Origin: Methylophilaceae bacterium LSUCC0665
GTDB taxonomy: Bacteria > Pseudomonadota > Gammaproteobacteria > Burkholderiales > Methylophilaceae
Direction: 5' to 3'
Assembly (NCBI GenBank): GCA_024919215.1
Contig: CP103437.1
Span: forward strand, 992,001 to 1,056,000
Length of the DNA stretch: 64,000 nt
Each line of letters starts with the position of its first letter. The first letter of the stretch is position 1. Below the pieces are notes generated by a model. The model saw nothing but the letters and a program-made list of their open reading frames with translations, had not been told where the DNA came from and searched no databases. Of the stretch, positions 39,443 through 50,464 are shown piece after piece. The position numbers and the translations under genes were made by a program.

Positions 39443-40329
39443 AGATTGAAAAAGTCTTTAACATGATTAACATCAGAAGCTATTTGGGAAGATAATTCAT
39501 TTGAAGAGGAAAATCTTTTTTCATCACGAATTTTTTTAAAAAAAGTAACATGCACATGTTTTCCATAGATATTCTTATCAAAGTCAAATAGATGAACTTC
39601 TAAAACTAAATTTTTTACGCCACCAAAAGTTGGCTTTAAACCTAAATTGGCAACCCCAAAAAAAGAATCTAATTTTACAGCAAACACTCCGGACAATGGT
39701 GGGCTTTTATGAAACATATGAATATTTGCCGTTGGGTAACCTAACAGCCTGGCTTTTTTTTCTCCATGAATGACTCTTCCTGATATAACGTAAGGCCTAC
39801 CTAGTAAGGATTCAACGTGTTCGAAATCTGCATCTTGTAATGCATTTCGAACTCTAGAGCTGGAAATTCTTTCATTATTGATAAAAATTGTTCCTGGTTG
39901 AGTTACTTGAATACCAGAATGTTTTAATTCAATTATTCCAAATTGTCTTTTCTTGCCAAAACGAAAGTCGTCGCCAACAACTAATCCTTCTACCAACAAT
40001 TTTGTTTGTAAAATTTCAATAAAATCATTTCCTACAAGATTTGCAAAATTATCATCAAACCTAATCACATATACTCTATCAAGTTTATGTGAGAGAAAAA
40101 ATTCTAACTTCTCCCTTAAGCTTATAACTCTTTTTGGTGCAGCCTTGGGCTGAAAATATTCTTTAGGATGTGGTTCAAATGTAATGATTGCAGACTCTAA
40201 ATGTTTTGCTCTAGATTCAGAAATGACATGATTTATCAGAGATTGATGACCTAAGTGAATGCCATCATAATTTCCAATCGTAGCAATACATGGATTACTT
40301 GCTTGAGCAAAATGGCGAAAGATTCTCAT
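39439..40329 (-). CDS. ribF: Bifunctional riboflavin kinase / FAD synthetase
   Basis: Makes FMN and then FAD from riboflavin. 296 residues: N-terminal adenylyltransferase domain with [17 protein letters not shown] and [12 protein letters not shown], and [10 protein letters not shown], then the C-terminal kinase domain with [20 protein letters not shown] (about residues 186-205). Overlaps both murJ and ileS by 4 bases (ATGA type). Confidence 0.95.
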   Translation of the reverse strand: MRIFRHFAQASNPCIATIGNYDGIHLGHQSLINHVISESRAKHLESAIITFEPHPKEYFQPKAAPKRVISLREKLEFFLSHKLDRVYVIRFDDNFANLVGNDFIEILQTKLLVEGLVVGDDFRFGKKRQFGIIELKHSGIQVTQPGTIFINNERISSSRVRNALQDADFEHVESLLGRPYVISGRVIHGEKKARLLGYPTANIHMFHKSPPLSGVFAVKLDSFFGVANLGLKPTFGGVKNLVLEVHLFDFDKNIYGKHVHVTFFKKIRDEKRFSSSNELSSQIASDVNHVKDFFNL

Positions 40330-41864
40330 ATATTATTATTTCTTAAGTTTTTTAATTTAACGCCTTGAAGAAAAAGTAAGCCCAGAAAAACAACTGCTCC
40401 CAGAGCAACTAACGCTAATAGCAAAATCAACCTACTAAAAAAATTAATAGTTATCCAATACTGAAAATCTGGGTTGATGAGGTATAAAATTACTCCCATC
40501 ATAGATGCAGATAAAATAACCTTCATTAGAAAAATAAATGTTGTAGACTCAATTTTAAAGTCATTCATTTTTTTTATCGCTAAAAACAACATGGCTGCAT
40601 TAAATGTTGCTCCGATACTAATCGCCAGAGCTAGACCAACATGCTCAAAGTAAGGAATTAAGATTAAATTCATTGCTTGAGTAACGAATAAAGTGATGAT
40701 TCCGATTCTGACTGGGGTTTTAATATTTTTTTGAGAATAAAAAATTGGAGCAAACACCTTAATCATGATTAACCCAATTAATCCAAAACTATATGCAAAT
40801 AATGCTTTATGCGTCATAACTAAATCAAGCTCACTGAATTTACCATAATAAAATAGGGTTGTGATTAAAGGGAGGGATAAAACTGCAATACCAATTGCTG
40901 CAGGTATTGACACCAAGAGCCCTATTCTTGTGCTCCAGTTCATGAGTTTGTTGAATTCTTCATAATTTTTACTGGAAAATGATGCGGATAATGCTGGTAA
41001 AAAAACTGTGCTTAATGCTACCCCCAAAACACCAGCAGGGAATTCCATTAGCCGATCTGCAAAGTACAGCCAAGATACACTCCCTTGTTGAAGAAAAGAA
41101 GCAAAAATAGTATTAATTAATAATGAAATCTGAGTAATAGACACACCGATAATTGCTGGACCCATCAATTTAAGAACTTTCCACACACCGTCATCTTTTA
41201 AATTAAAATCTAACTGAGGAGACCAGCCTAGTTTTAATATAAAAGGATATTGAAATAAAAGCTGGATCACTCCCCCAAAAAATACAGCCCATGCGAGAAC
41301 AGTGATGGGCTCATCAAAAAAGTCATTAAAAAATAATGCTGCAAAAATAAAACTTAAATTTAGAAATACTGGAGAAAATGCTGGGGCTGCAAACTTACCA
41401 AAAGTATTTAATACTCCTCCAAACATTGCAACAATCGATATGAGAAAAATATATGGAAAAGTAATTTTTAAAAGGTCAGAAGCCAAATTAAATTGGTAAG
41501 AACCGTATTCAAATCCTGGTGCACTTATATAAATCAACCAAGGTGATGCAAAGATTCCTATAAGAGTAATAATTAATAAAATGACACTCAAAAGAGTCAC
41601 GACCTTGTTTAAAAATACATTGAATTCTTTTTTGGACTTATTTTTATAATCAGAAAGGGTTGGAATAAATGCTTGAGTAAAAGCACCTTCAGCAGTGATT
41701 CGTCGTAACATATTCGGTAATTTAAAAGCTACAAAAAAGGCATCAGTTGCAATGCTGACTCCAAAAGCTCGTGCAATTACCATATCTCTTAAAAAACCTA
41801 AAATTCTAGAGATAATGGTTAGGCTACTGAAACTTATTAAATTGTTTACGATTTTTGTTTTCAT
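40326..41864 (-). CDS. murJ: Lipid II flippase MurJ
   Basis: Inner-membrane flippase that moves lipid II across for peptidoglycan synthesis. 512 residues with about 14 hydrophobic helices. The start SFSSLTIISRILGFLRDMVIARAFG and NMLRRITAEGAFTQAFIP are the MviN/MurJ signature, including the Arg residues of the central cavity. It heads the murJ-ribF-ileS-lspA run and is divergent from rpsT, the usual proteobacterial arrangement. Confidence 0.95.
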   Translation of the reverse strand: MKTKIVNNLISFSSLTIISRILGFLRDMVIARAFGVSIATDAFFVAFKLPNMLRRITAEGAFTQAFIPTLSDYKNKSKKEFNVFLNKVVTLLSVILLIITLIGIFASPWLIYISAPGFEYGSYQFNLASDLLKITFPYIFLISIVAMFGGVLNTFGKFAAPAFSPVFLNLSFIFAALFFNDFFDEPITVLAWAVFFGGVIQLLFQYPFILKLGWSPQLDFNLKDDGVWKVLKLMGPAIIGVSITQISLLINTIFASFLQQGSVSWLYFADRLMEFPAGVLGVALSTVFLPALSASFSSKNYEEFNKLMNWSTRIGLLVSIPAAIGIAVLSLPLITTLFYYGKFSELDLVMTHKALFAYSFGLIGLIMIKVFAPIFYSQKNIKTPVRIGIITLFVTQAMNLILIPYFEHVGLALAISIGATFNAAMLFLAIKKMNDFKIESTTFIFLMKVILSASMMGVILYLINPDFQYWITINFFSRLILLLALVALGAVVFLGLLFLQGVKLKNLRNNNI

Positions 41865-41908
41865 CTATTATTATTATCGCAGATGACGGTATTTAAATGA
41901 TTTAAAAC

Positions 41909-41937
41909 TTGAAAAAAAACGATGTTTTCGCTAGAAT
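41909..41937 (+). promoter_or_regulatory. Promoter of rpsT
   Basis: TTGAAA (41909-41914), exactly 17 bases, then TAGAAT (41932-41937): five-of-six matches or nearly so to both sigma-70 boxes. It lies 31 bases upstream of the rpsT start and is the best-looking promoter in the window along with that of rplU. Confidence 0.75.
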
Positions 41938-41968
41938 AGCCAATCTTACAAATTTTGAGTAATTATAT

Positions 41969-42229
41969 ATGGCAAATACTGCACAAGCACGAAAAAGAGC
42001 TAGACAAAATGATAAGCAACGCGCTCATAATGCGAGCCTAAAATCAGCCTTTCGAACAGCAATTAAAAAAGTAATCAAGGCAATTTCCTCCGGCGATAAA
42101 AAAGTTGCCAAGGAGACTTTTGATTCTAACGTGGCAATTATTGATCGTATTGCTGATAAAAAAATTGTGCACAAAAATAAAGCTGCACGTCATAAAAGTA
42201 GACTGAACTCAGCTATTAAAGCTCTTTAA
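41969..42229 (+). CDS. rpsT: 30S ribosomal protein S20
   Basis: Primary 16S rRNA-binding protein of the small subunit. 86 residues, highly basic, with the family start [26 protein letters not shown] and the C-terminal [17 protein letters not shown]. Single-gene transcription unit with a clear promoter upstream and a strong terminator downstream; divergent from murJ as in most proteobacteria. Confidence 0.97.
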   Translation: MANTAQARKRARQNDKQRAHNASLKSAFRTAIKKVIKAISSGDKKVAKETFDSNVAIIDRIADKKIVHKNKAARHKSRLNSAIKAL

Positions 42230-42247
42230 AATAACCAAGTTATATTC

Positions 42248-42276
42248 AAAAAAAGGCGCATAAGGCGCCTTTTTTT
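42248..42276. terminator. Bidirectional terminator between rpsT and purK
   Basis: A GC-rich stem (AAAAGGCGC at 42251-42259 with GCGCCTTTT at 42265-42273) around the loop ATAAG, with A-tracts on the left and T-tracts on the right. Serves rpsT on the plus strand and purK, whose stop codon overlaps its edge, on the minus strand. It is the clearest terminator in the window. Confidence 0.88.
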
Positions 42277-43426
42277 ATAAACTTTTCTTTATCTTTTGGA
42301 GCTTATCTATTTCATCTTTATTAATAGTGTCTTTACTTAAGTAAGTAAGATGTCCCATTTTTCTTCCAACCCTTGGCTCTTCTTTGCCATACAAATGAAG
42401 ATTGAAATTATTTTCATTTAATATTTTAGTCCATTCAGGTTCATGAGATCTGGGTAATTCCCATGAGTCTCCTAATAAATTTATCATAAATGCATTCGAG
42501 TGATTCATTGGATTCCCAATAGGCATTTCAGTAAGGGTCCGGACCTGCTGATCAAACTGAGATGTGTAGCAGGCATCAATAGTGTAATGACCAGAGTTAT
42601 GAGGTCGAGGCGCTATCTCATTAACAAATATCTCTTTACCTGAGATAAAAAATTCAACCGCCATGACTCCAACATAATTCAACTTCAAGGCAACCATTTT
42701 TGCTAAGTCGGTAACATTTTTTTCAGTGAGTTGATCAATATTGGCAGGTGCAAGAGTGCTATCCAGAATACCATTGACATGGACATTCTCAGCTACTGGA
42801 TGGCATTTAATTAGTCCAGCCGCAGACCTTGCTAAGACAACAGATACTTCCTTTTCCAGATTAACTCGCTTTTCAAGAATGCATGGTTTCTGCTGAAATT
42901 CATTAAAAGCCTGCATTAAAGTTGTCTTGCAGTTGATGGATTTTTGCCCTTTGCCATCGTAACCAAATTCAGCAATTTTTAGGATTCCTGGAAATAAATC
43001 CTCTGGAACATTGGCAATATCTTGTTGATCATTAATGATGTGAAACCTTCCAACAGGTATAGCATTTTCTCTTAAAAATGTTTTTTCTCTAATTCTATTC
43101 TGCACCACTCTTACTGATTCACCATCAGGATAAACTTGAATTTTTTGTTTTAGGTAATTTAATGAATCTGCAGGGATATTTTCAAACTCTGTAGTTGCTG
43201 CCTTGCATGAGTTAATAATTTGATCAAGTGCATTCCTGTCATCATAGGCACTACATAAATGTACATCAGCAATTCTTCCAGCAGGGCTTTGTGGGTCTGG
43301 ATCTAAAACAGTAACTTTATAACCCATTTTATGGGCTGACATTACAAAATATCTCCCTAATTGACCGCCACCAAGCATGGCTAACATTTTTTTTGGATAG
43401 ATTATCAAATTAGACTTCCTAATCAA
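42275..43426 (-). CDS. purK: 5-(carboxyamino)imidazole ribonucleotide synthase
   Basis: ATP-grasp enzyme of purine synthesis that carboxylates AIR at N5. 383 residues. [19 protein letters not shown] near the start, [10 protein letters not shown], and the ATP-grasp elements [25 protein letters not shown] and [20 protein letters not shown]. It overlaps purE by 8 bases. An inner ATG 13 codons downstream is a possible alternative start. Confidence 0.95.
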   Translation of the reverse strand: MIRKSNLIIYPKKMLAMLGGGQLGRYFVMSAHKMGYKVTVLDPDPQSPAGRIADVHLCSAYDDRNALDQIINSCKAATTEFENIPADSLNYLKQKIQVYPDGESVRVVQNRIREKTFLRENAIPVGRFHIINDQQDIANVPEDLFPGILKIAEFGYDGKGQKSINCKTTLMQAFNEFQQKPCILEKRVNLEKEVSVVLARSAAGLIKCHPVAENVHVNGILDSTLAPANIDQLTEKNVTDLAKMVALKLNYVGVMAVEFFISGKEIFVNEIAPRPHNSGHYTIDACYTSQFDQQVRTLTEMPIGNPMNHSNAFMINLLGDSWELPRSHEPEWTKILNENNFNLHLYGKEEPRVGRKMGHLTYLSKDTINKDEIDKLQKIKKSL

Positions 43427-43904
43427 GCTTCATAGCTTTTACTTTTTCTTCTTGCTCAATTCTAAACTTTTTTAGTTTTTCCAGTAAATCATTATCCTCT
43501 TGTGCAAAAATTGAAATAGCAAATAATGCAGCATTTGTTGCTCCAGCCTCGCCAATCGCAAAAGTGGCTACAGGGATCCCTTTAGGCATTTGAACAATCG
43601 AATATAGAGAGTCTTGTCCATTCAGATATTTAGTTGGAATGGGGACACCCAAAACTGGAACTCTTGACTTCGACGCAACCATCCCAGGTAAATGGGCTGC
43701 ACCTCCAGCACCGGCAATAATTAAACTGATGCCATTATCATTTGATGATTCCGCAAAATCGAACATAAGATCTGGGGTTCGATGTGCTGAAACAACTTTT
43801 GCTTCATATGGAATTTTAAATTGATCAAGCACATCAGCGGCATTTTTCATTACCGGCCAATCACTGTTCGATCCCATTATAATTGCAATTTTTTTCTGTT
43901 TCAT
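43419..43904 (-). CDS. purE: N5-carboxyaminoimidazole ribonucleotide mutase
   Basis: Moves the carboxyl group of N5-CAIR to C4 in purine synthesis. 161 residues. [19 protein letters not shown] at the N-terminus, VVSAHRTPD with the catalytic His, and [15 protein letters not shown]. Class I type, matching the presence of purK directly after it. A 13-base gap separates it from proB, so it may be transcribed with obg-proB. Confidence 0.96.
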   Translation of the reverse strand: MKQKKIAIIMGSNSDWPVMKNAADVLDQFKIPYEAKVVSAHRTPDLMFDFAESSNDNGISLIIAGAGGAAHLPGMVASKSRVPVLGVPIPTKYLNGQDSLYSIVQMPKGIPVATFAIGEAGATNAALFAISIFAQEDNDLLEKLKKFRIEQEEKVKAMKLD

Positions 43905-43917
43905 AATTTTTCCAATA

Positions 43918-46042
<2,125 letters not shown>

Positions 46043-46049
46043 TTACACC

Positions 46050-46080
46050 AAATAAAAAAGCCCTATCAGGTGATAGGGCT
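46050..46080 (-). terminator. Terminator/attenuator between rpmA and obg
   Basis: AGCCCTATCA (46059-46068) and TGATAGGGCT (46071-46080) form a perfect 10-bp stem with a 2-base loop, followed on the minus strand by TTTTTT. It should end much of the rplU-rpmA transcript and lower expression of obg-proB. The stop of rpmA is 23 bases upstream. Confidence 0.85.
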
Positions 46081-46102
46081 CAAATCAAAGGTTTTATTCA
46101 GA

Positions 46103-46360
46103 TCAATTAGTAACAATACTAACTAATTTTCTTTTCAAATGCCCTTTAACACTAAAACTTACCTTACCATCCGCTTTTGCAAATAAGGTATGGTCTTTAC
46201 CCATACCAACATTTTCACCAGGATGCATTTTCGTCCCACGCTGTCTCAAGATTATGCCACCAGCTTTTACAAACTGGTCGCCAAAAACCTTAAGTCCTAA
46301 ACGTTTCGCGTTTGAGTCTCTTCCGTTTCTTGAGCTTCCGCCCGCTTTCTTATGTGCCAT
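46103..46360 (-). CDS. rpmA: 50S ribosomal protein L27
   Basis: Large-subunit protein whose N-terminal tail reaches toward the peptidyl-transferase centre. 85 residues: [20 protein letters not shown] start, [21 protein letters not shown] in the middle. No N-terminal cleavable extension, as in proteobacteria. Lies 15 bases after rplU. Confidence 0.97.
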   Translation of the reverse strand: MAHKKAGGSSRNGRDSNAKRLGLKVFGDQFVKAGGIILRQRGTKMHPGENVGMGKDHTLFAKADGKVSFSVKGHLKRKLVSIVTN

Positions 46361-46375
46361 ATTATTTCCTAAATA

Positions 46376-46690
46376 TTATTTTGCGTTAATTTTAGTTACT
46401 TTAAGCTCAGTAAAAGTTTGTCTATGTCCTTGAGTTTTTTTGTAATGCTTACGTCTTTTCATTTTAAAAATCATAACTTTATCGTGTTTACCATGAGCAA
46501 CGACAGATACATCAACATTTGCACCTTTAACTATTGGGGCACCAATTGTAGTTTTCTCACCGTCAACCAATGCTAGAACATTGTCTAATTTTAGACTATC
46601 GCCTTCTTTAGCAGTAAGTTTTTCTACCCTTAAAATATCACCTTCGGATACTTTATACTGTTTTCCACCAGTTTTGATTACAGCTTGCAT
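46376..46690 (-). CDS. rplU: 50S ribosomal protein L21
   Basis: Binds 23S rRNA in the large subunit. 104 residues: [18 protein letters not shown] at the start and [20 protein letters not shown] at the end, both family signatures. First gene of rplU-rpmA with its own strong promoter; divergent from ispB, a very common proteobacterial arrangement. Confidence 0.97.
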   Translation of the reverse strand: MQAVIKTGGKQYKVSEGDILRVEKLTAKEGDSLKLDNVLALVDGEKTTIGAPIVKGANVDVSVVAHGKHDKVMIFKMKRRKHYKKTQGHRQTFTELKVTKINAK

Positions 46691-46737
46691 TATAATTCCT
46701 ATTATCTAAACAATTTGTTTGTTTCTAAAGATCGCAC

Positions 46738-46766
46738 ATTATATGAAAAAACTTGAATTTAATCAA
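46738..46766 (-). promoter_or_regulatory. Promoter of rplU-rpmA
   Basis: On the minus strand TTGATT (plus 46761-46766), exactly 17 bases, then a perfect TATAAT (plus 46738-46743). It lies 48 bases upstream of the rplU start. A TATAAT on the plus strand at 46790-46795 could serve ispB, but its -35 is poor. Confidence 0.75.
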
Positions 46767-46844
46767 CTAAATAATCATATTCAGCATAGTATAATTACTA
46801 TCAACAAATAGACAATACAATGCTAAAAATGCAAATTAATTAAA

Positions 46845-47828
46845 GTGAAAACTCTATCTAAAAAAAATGTAACACTAGATGACAGCATGGAAGATCATTT
46901 ACGAAAAGTAAATAATGTCATCAGGTCATCATTAGACTCAGAAGTCCCTTTAATCAATCAAGTCGGTAAGCATATTATCGATGGCGGTGGGAAAAAAATG
47001 AGGCCACAATGTTTGCTGAATTTAGCAGGTCTTGCTGGTGGTATAAAAGATATACATTATCAATTAGCTGCAATTGTAGAATTTATTCACACAGCAACTC
47101 TTCTTCATGATGACGTTGTGGATGGCTCAGATACGAGAAGAAGTTCTCCAACCGCCAATATAAAATTTGGAAATTCAGCCAGCATACTGGTTGGTGATTT
47201 TATTTATTCAAGGTCATTTCAGATGATGGTGGAGCTAGATAATATTGAGATTATGGATATTCTTGCATACACCACGAACAAAATTGCAGAAGGTGAAGTT
47301 CTTCAACTCATCAATAAAAATAATTTTGATATTTCTCAAGAAGATTATTTTAAGGTTATACAAGCAAAAACAGGGGTTCTTTTTGAAGCATGCGGAAAAT
47401 TAGCCTCTATTAGCAATGAATGTTCTTTTAATCAAAAAAATTCACTCTCCACGATTGGTGAAATTTTTGGTCAAATATATCAATTAATAGATGATATGCT
47501 TGATTATTCTGGTGATGCCGCAAAAATTGGGAAAAATTTAGGTGATGATCTAAAAGATGGGAAAATGACACTCCCTCTTATATTTGCTGCTGAAAAAGCA
47601 AATATAAATGATCGGGAAATTATCAAAAATTCTATTAATCATGGCGATTTAAGCCAATTAACCAAAATCATATCCATTATTAATAAAACAAATGCAATTG
47701 AATCCGTCAAAGAAATTATTATTACTAAATATGCTGAGCTTGACCATAAAATATCGAATTTTAATGATAGCGCGTATAAAGATCAGATAATGAAATTCAT
47801 TTCAAAATCTATTCACAGGGACTTCTAA
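46845..47828 (+). CDS. ispB: Octaprenyl diphosphate synthase
   Basis: Makes the polyprenyl side chain of ubiquinone. 327 residues with the two Asp-rich motifs LLHDDVVDGSDTRR near residue 85 and LIDDMLDYSGDA near residue 213, plus GGGKKMRPQ. Starts with GTG; upstream ATGs run into a stop. The side-chain length (C40) is assumed from the family. It pairs functionally with ubiH and the UbiI-like gene. Confidence 0.94.
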   Translation: MKTLSKKNVTLDDSMEDHLRKVNNVIRSSLDSEVPLINQVGKHIIDGGGKKMRPQCLLNLAGLAGGIKDIHYQLAAIVEFIHTATLLHDDVVDGSDTRRSSPTANIKFGNSASILVGDFIYSRSFQMMVELDNIEIMDILAYTTNKIAEGEVLQLINKNNFDISQEDYFKVIQAKTGVLFEACGKLASISNECSFNQKNSLSTIGEIFGQIYQLIDDMLDYSGDAAKIGKNLGDDLKDGKMTLPLIFAAEKANINDREIIKNSINHGDLSQLTKIISIINKTNAIESVKEIIITKYAELDHKISNFNDSAYKDQIMKFISKSIHRDF

Positions 47829-47846
47829 AAAACCAGATCAATAGAT

Positions 47847-48410
47847 ATGTTAGGTAGAAAGATTTTAATATATGGCTCAATTGGCTCTGGAAAAACAACC
47901 TTTTCGAGACAATTTTTCAATAATCTTCCACTAATAGAGTTAGATGAAATTAATCGAGAATTAATTGAGCCTGGAAATTTGGGATATATCCAACTAAAAA
48001 AAAATCTTAGCTCAGAATATTTTCAAATTGATGGTCAAATAAATAAAAAAAAATTAAAAATTAATTTATTTAATGACAAGATATTTAGAGAAGAAATTGA
48101 AAATCTCTTACACCCTTTAATATTTGACGAGCTTCAAAATTTTATTGAAAAAAAAGATTCGTATGTTGTCATCTCACCACTTGTTAAAATGCTAAGAAAA
48201 AAAATAAAATTTGACCTAAAAATAAAAGTTATCTGCAATATCAATGATCAAATAAAAAGAGTAAAATCAAGGGATGGTTTAGGAAAAAATATAATTAAAA
48301 AAATTATTGCTTACCAAGAGAATAATTATGAATTAATTCAACCAGATTTCATTTTTGACTCTTCAGCAGATCTGGAAGAACAAATTATCCAACTAAAGAG
48401 TATTTTATGA
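47847..48410 (+). CDS. coaE: Dephospho-CoA kinase
   Basis: Last step of coenzyme A synthesis. 187 residues, slightly short (E. coli 206) and diverged. P-loop YGSIGSGKTTFSRQF at the N-terminus, acidic LIELDEINRELI, HPLIFDEL, and the LID region IKRVKSRDGLGK. Overlaps zapD by 4 bases; coaE-zapD is the usual proteobacterial pairing, which supports the call. Confidence 0.9.
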   Translation: MLGRKILIYGSIGSGKTTFSRQFFNNLPLIELDEINRELIEPGNLGYIQLKKNLSSEYFQIDGQINKKKLKINLFNDKIFREEIENLLHPLIFDELQNFIEKKDSYVVISPLVKMLRKKIKFDLKIKVICNINDQIKRVKSRDGLGKNIIKKIIAYQENNYELIQPDFIFDSSADLEEQIIQLKSIL

Positions 48411-49120
48411 TTAATGTTGAGTTCCCAATAAATGAAAAATATAGAAAATATTTAAAAATAGAATATTTATTTAATCAATACCATTTTTTTATTAAGCAAA
48501 AACATTCTGACCATATCTCAAATATTCTTTTTCAACTTTTATTTAAACTTAATGTAAATGCTGCTAGGGCTGACATCAAAGTAGAATTAATTAATGATCT
48601 TCAAAGAATCATCACCAAATATAATGTTCACGCTGACGAAGCATTAAAATTTAAAAAAGCACTTGAAAAAATAAATTCTTTTTCGCCCTTTGGCCTAAGT
48701 GGAAATAAAATGATTCAGGAATTAAGAGTCAGATCGGATTCGCCCCATGGCATAAATGATATAGATTTTTCAAAATATAAAATATGGTCAGAACTACAAA
48801 CTACCAAATCGCGTAATTTATTTTTTAAGGATCTATTTAAGGATTTATTTATCATCAATGAATCACTCACATTTATTTTAAAAATTTTAAGAAAACTGTC
48901 GATTAAAGAAAATTTAACTGCGTATAATATGATTGCTCAACTCAAGCTAGATCCTTTAGTAAGGTTTGATTTACTAACTATTAATTTAAAAAGCAACTCG
49001 GTCTATGAGCCATCAATCTCTGCAAACAAGTATGCAATTAATATAAATTTTTCTCACCCAAGCGATGATAAAAAAACCAAACGTATAATTAAATTTTCTG
49101 CTTCATTACATAGTTTATAA
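48407..49120 (+). CDS. zapD: Cell division protein ZapD
   Basis: Crosslinks FtsZ filaments at midcell. 237 residues, DUF1342 family: start VEFPINEKYRKYLKIEYLFNQ is the signature, with GNKMIQELR and a C-terminal beta-rich half ending in an IKFSASLHSL stretch. Diverged but collinear. Follows coaE with a 4-base overlap. The small zinc protein YacG, which often comes next, is not present here; a PCuAC gene takes its place. Confidence 0.9.
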   Translation: MINVEFPINEKYRKYLKIEYLFNQYHFFIKQKHSDHISNILFQLLFKLNVNAARADIKVELINDLQRIITKYNVHADEALKFKKALEKINSFSPFGLSGNKMIQELRVRSDSPHGINDIDFSKYKIWSELQTTKSRNLFFKDLFKDLFIINESLTFILKILRKLSIKENLTAYNMIAQLKLDPLVRFDLLTINLKSNSVYEPSISANKYAININFSHPSDDKKTKRIIKFSASLHSL

Positions 49121-49129
49121 GGAAAAAAT

Positions 49130-49540
49130 ATGAAAAAACTAATATCAATAATTCTTTTGTTAATGTCTAGCCCTCTTCTGGCTGATATTATTTTTAAAGA
49201 TCCTATTATTAAAAATAATTTTGGCAAAAAGATTACTGCTGGCTTTGCAACAATTTCTTCAGATGAAGATCTTGAAATAGTTTCAATATCTTCAAAAATA
49301 AGCAAGAGAATTGAGGTTCATACGATGCTAATGGAGGGTGATGTAATGAAAATGAGAAAAATCGACTCACCAGTTATTATTAAAAATAAGCCATTTGTCT
49401 TAAAGAAAAGCGGAGATCATCTAATGATCTATGAATTAACAGAAAATCTTGATGATTTAAAAAATGTAGCCTTTACTTTCACTTTTAAAAACAAAAGTGG
49501 GGAAATAATTAATAAAGATATTGATTTTCTAGTTCAATAA
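49130..49540 (+). CDS. Periplasmic copper chaperone, PCuAC family
   Basis: 136 residues with signal peptide MKKLISIILLLMSSPLLA and a cupredoxin-like fold. The copper motif is complete: His64, Met66, Met68, Met73, Met75 in VHTMLMEGDVMKMR, then His97 and Met99 in GDHLM. Members deliver Cu(I) to the CuA site of cytochrome c oxidase, often together with Sco. No oxidase gene is in the window. GGAAAA lies ahead of the ATG. Its 3' end overlaps the Nudix fusion gene by 12 bases. Confidence 0.92.
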   Translation: MKKLISIILLLMSSPLLADIIFKDPIIKNNFGKKITAGFATISSDEDLEIVSISSKISKRIEVHTMLMEGDVMKMRKIDSPVIIKNKPFVLKKSGDHLMIYELTENLDDLKNVAFTFTFKNKSGEIINKDIDFLVQ

Positions 49541-50464
49541 ACTCCATCCATCTCTTTGGGAAGAAATGCCTACAGCTCCATTTTTATGGGCCTCAACCAA
49601 GTCTGATGGACTCAAACCTCCAAGAGCATAAACAGGTACATCTGAATGATTAACAATTTTCTTAAATTTGTCCCAGCCCATTCCTTCTCTCTCAGGATGA
49701 CTTAATGTTTTTTTAATTTGCGATAATACAATAAAATCAAAACCAAGCTTATTTGCACGATTAACCTCATCAAGATTATGGACTGAGGCACAATTAATAA
49801 TTTTTTTATCAAGCTTTTCAATGTTATTTAAATCTTTTGATGTAAAGTGAATTCCATGTTTACAGATAATTACATCTTTGTGTCTTGAGTTAATTAAAAT
49901 TTTTGAGGTACACCTTTGTTTTAAAACCTCATAAGAATAATGGATTTTATCAATTGATAAAAATGGTTCTCTAAATTGAACCCAGATATCTTTTGAATTT
50001 ATTACTTTTGTTATAAAATTTTCGTCCTCAAAAAAATTTGTTATTAGATAATAACTCGGCAATATAAGTGCTTTAAGGACATATATATTTTTTGGCAGTA
50101 TTTTTTTTGGCCATAAAGAAATTTTTTCAACATCAATCCACTTATAGTCATTGACTTCTTTTTTTTTAATTTCGCCAGCCCATCGGATGATTTTGAAAAA
50201 AGTAATCTTTATAATTCGATCATCTTGCAAAAATTCTCGAGTGATCCATTCAGAATATGAAACAGGATTTATACCAATTTCCTCAAATAACTCTCTTGAT
50301 AAACATTCTTCAAGCGATTCATTTTCCTCAACTTTCCCGCCAGGAAACTCCCAATAATTAGGCCAAGGCTGAGAAGATAGTCTTTGAGAGATCAAAACTT
50401 CATTTTTACTATTAATTAAAATTCCTGCAGCGACTTTAATTATTTTAGGTTCTGTATTCTGCAT
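49529..50464 (-). CDS. Nudix hydrolase fused to a thiamine-phosphate-synthase-like domain
   Basis: 311 residues in two domains. Residues 1-130 are MutT-like: VAAGILINSKNEVLISQR and the Nudix box GGKVEENESLEECLSRELFEEIG, complete. Residues about 160-311 form a ThiE/TenI-like barrel, ending in DVPVYALGGLSPSDLVEAHKNGAVGISSQR. The first part probably cleans 8-oxo-dGTP; the job of the second is uncertain, since TenI-like proteins may be aminotransferring isomerases rather than synthases. The fusion is known in beta- and gammaproteobacteria. It overlaps argJ by 20 bases. Confidence 0.9.
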   Translation of the reverse strand: MQNTEPKIIKVAAGILINSKNEVLISQRLSSQPWPNYWEFPGGKVEENESLEECLSRELFEEIGINPVSYSEWITREFLQDDRIIKITFFKIIRWAGEIKKKEVNDYKWIDVEKISLWPKKILPKNIYVLKALILPSYYLITNFFEDENFITKVINSKDIWVQFREPFLSIDKIHYSYEVLKQRCTSKILINSRHKDVIICKHGIHFTSKDLNNIEKLDKKIINCASVHNLDEVNRANKLGFDFIVLSQIKKTLSHPEREGMGWDKFKKIVNHSDVPVYALGGLSPSDLVEAHKNGAVGISSQRDGWSLLN

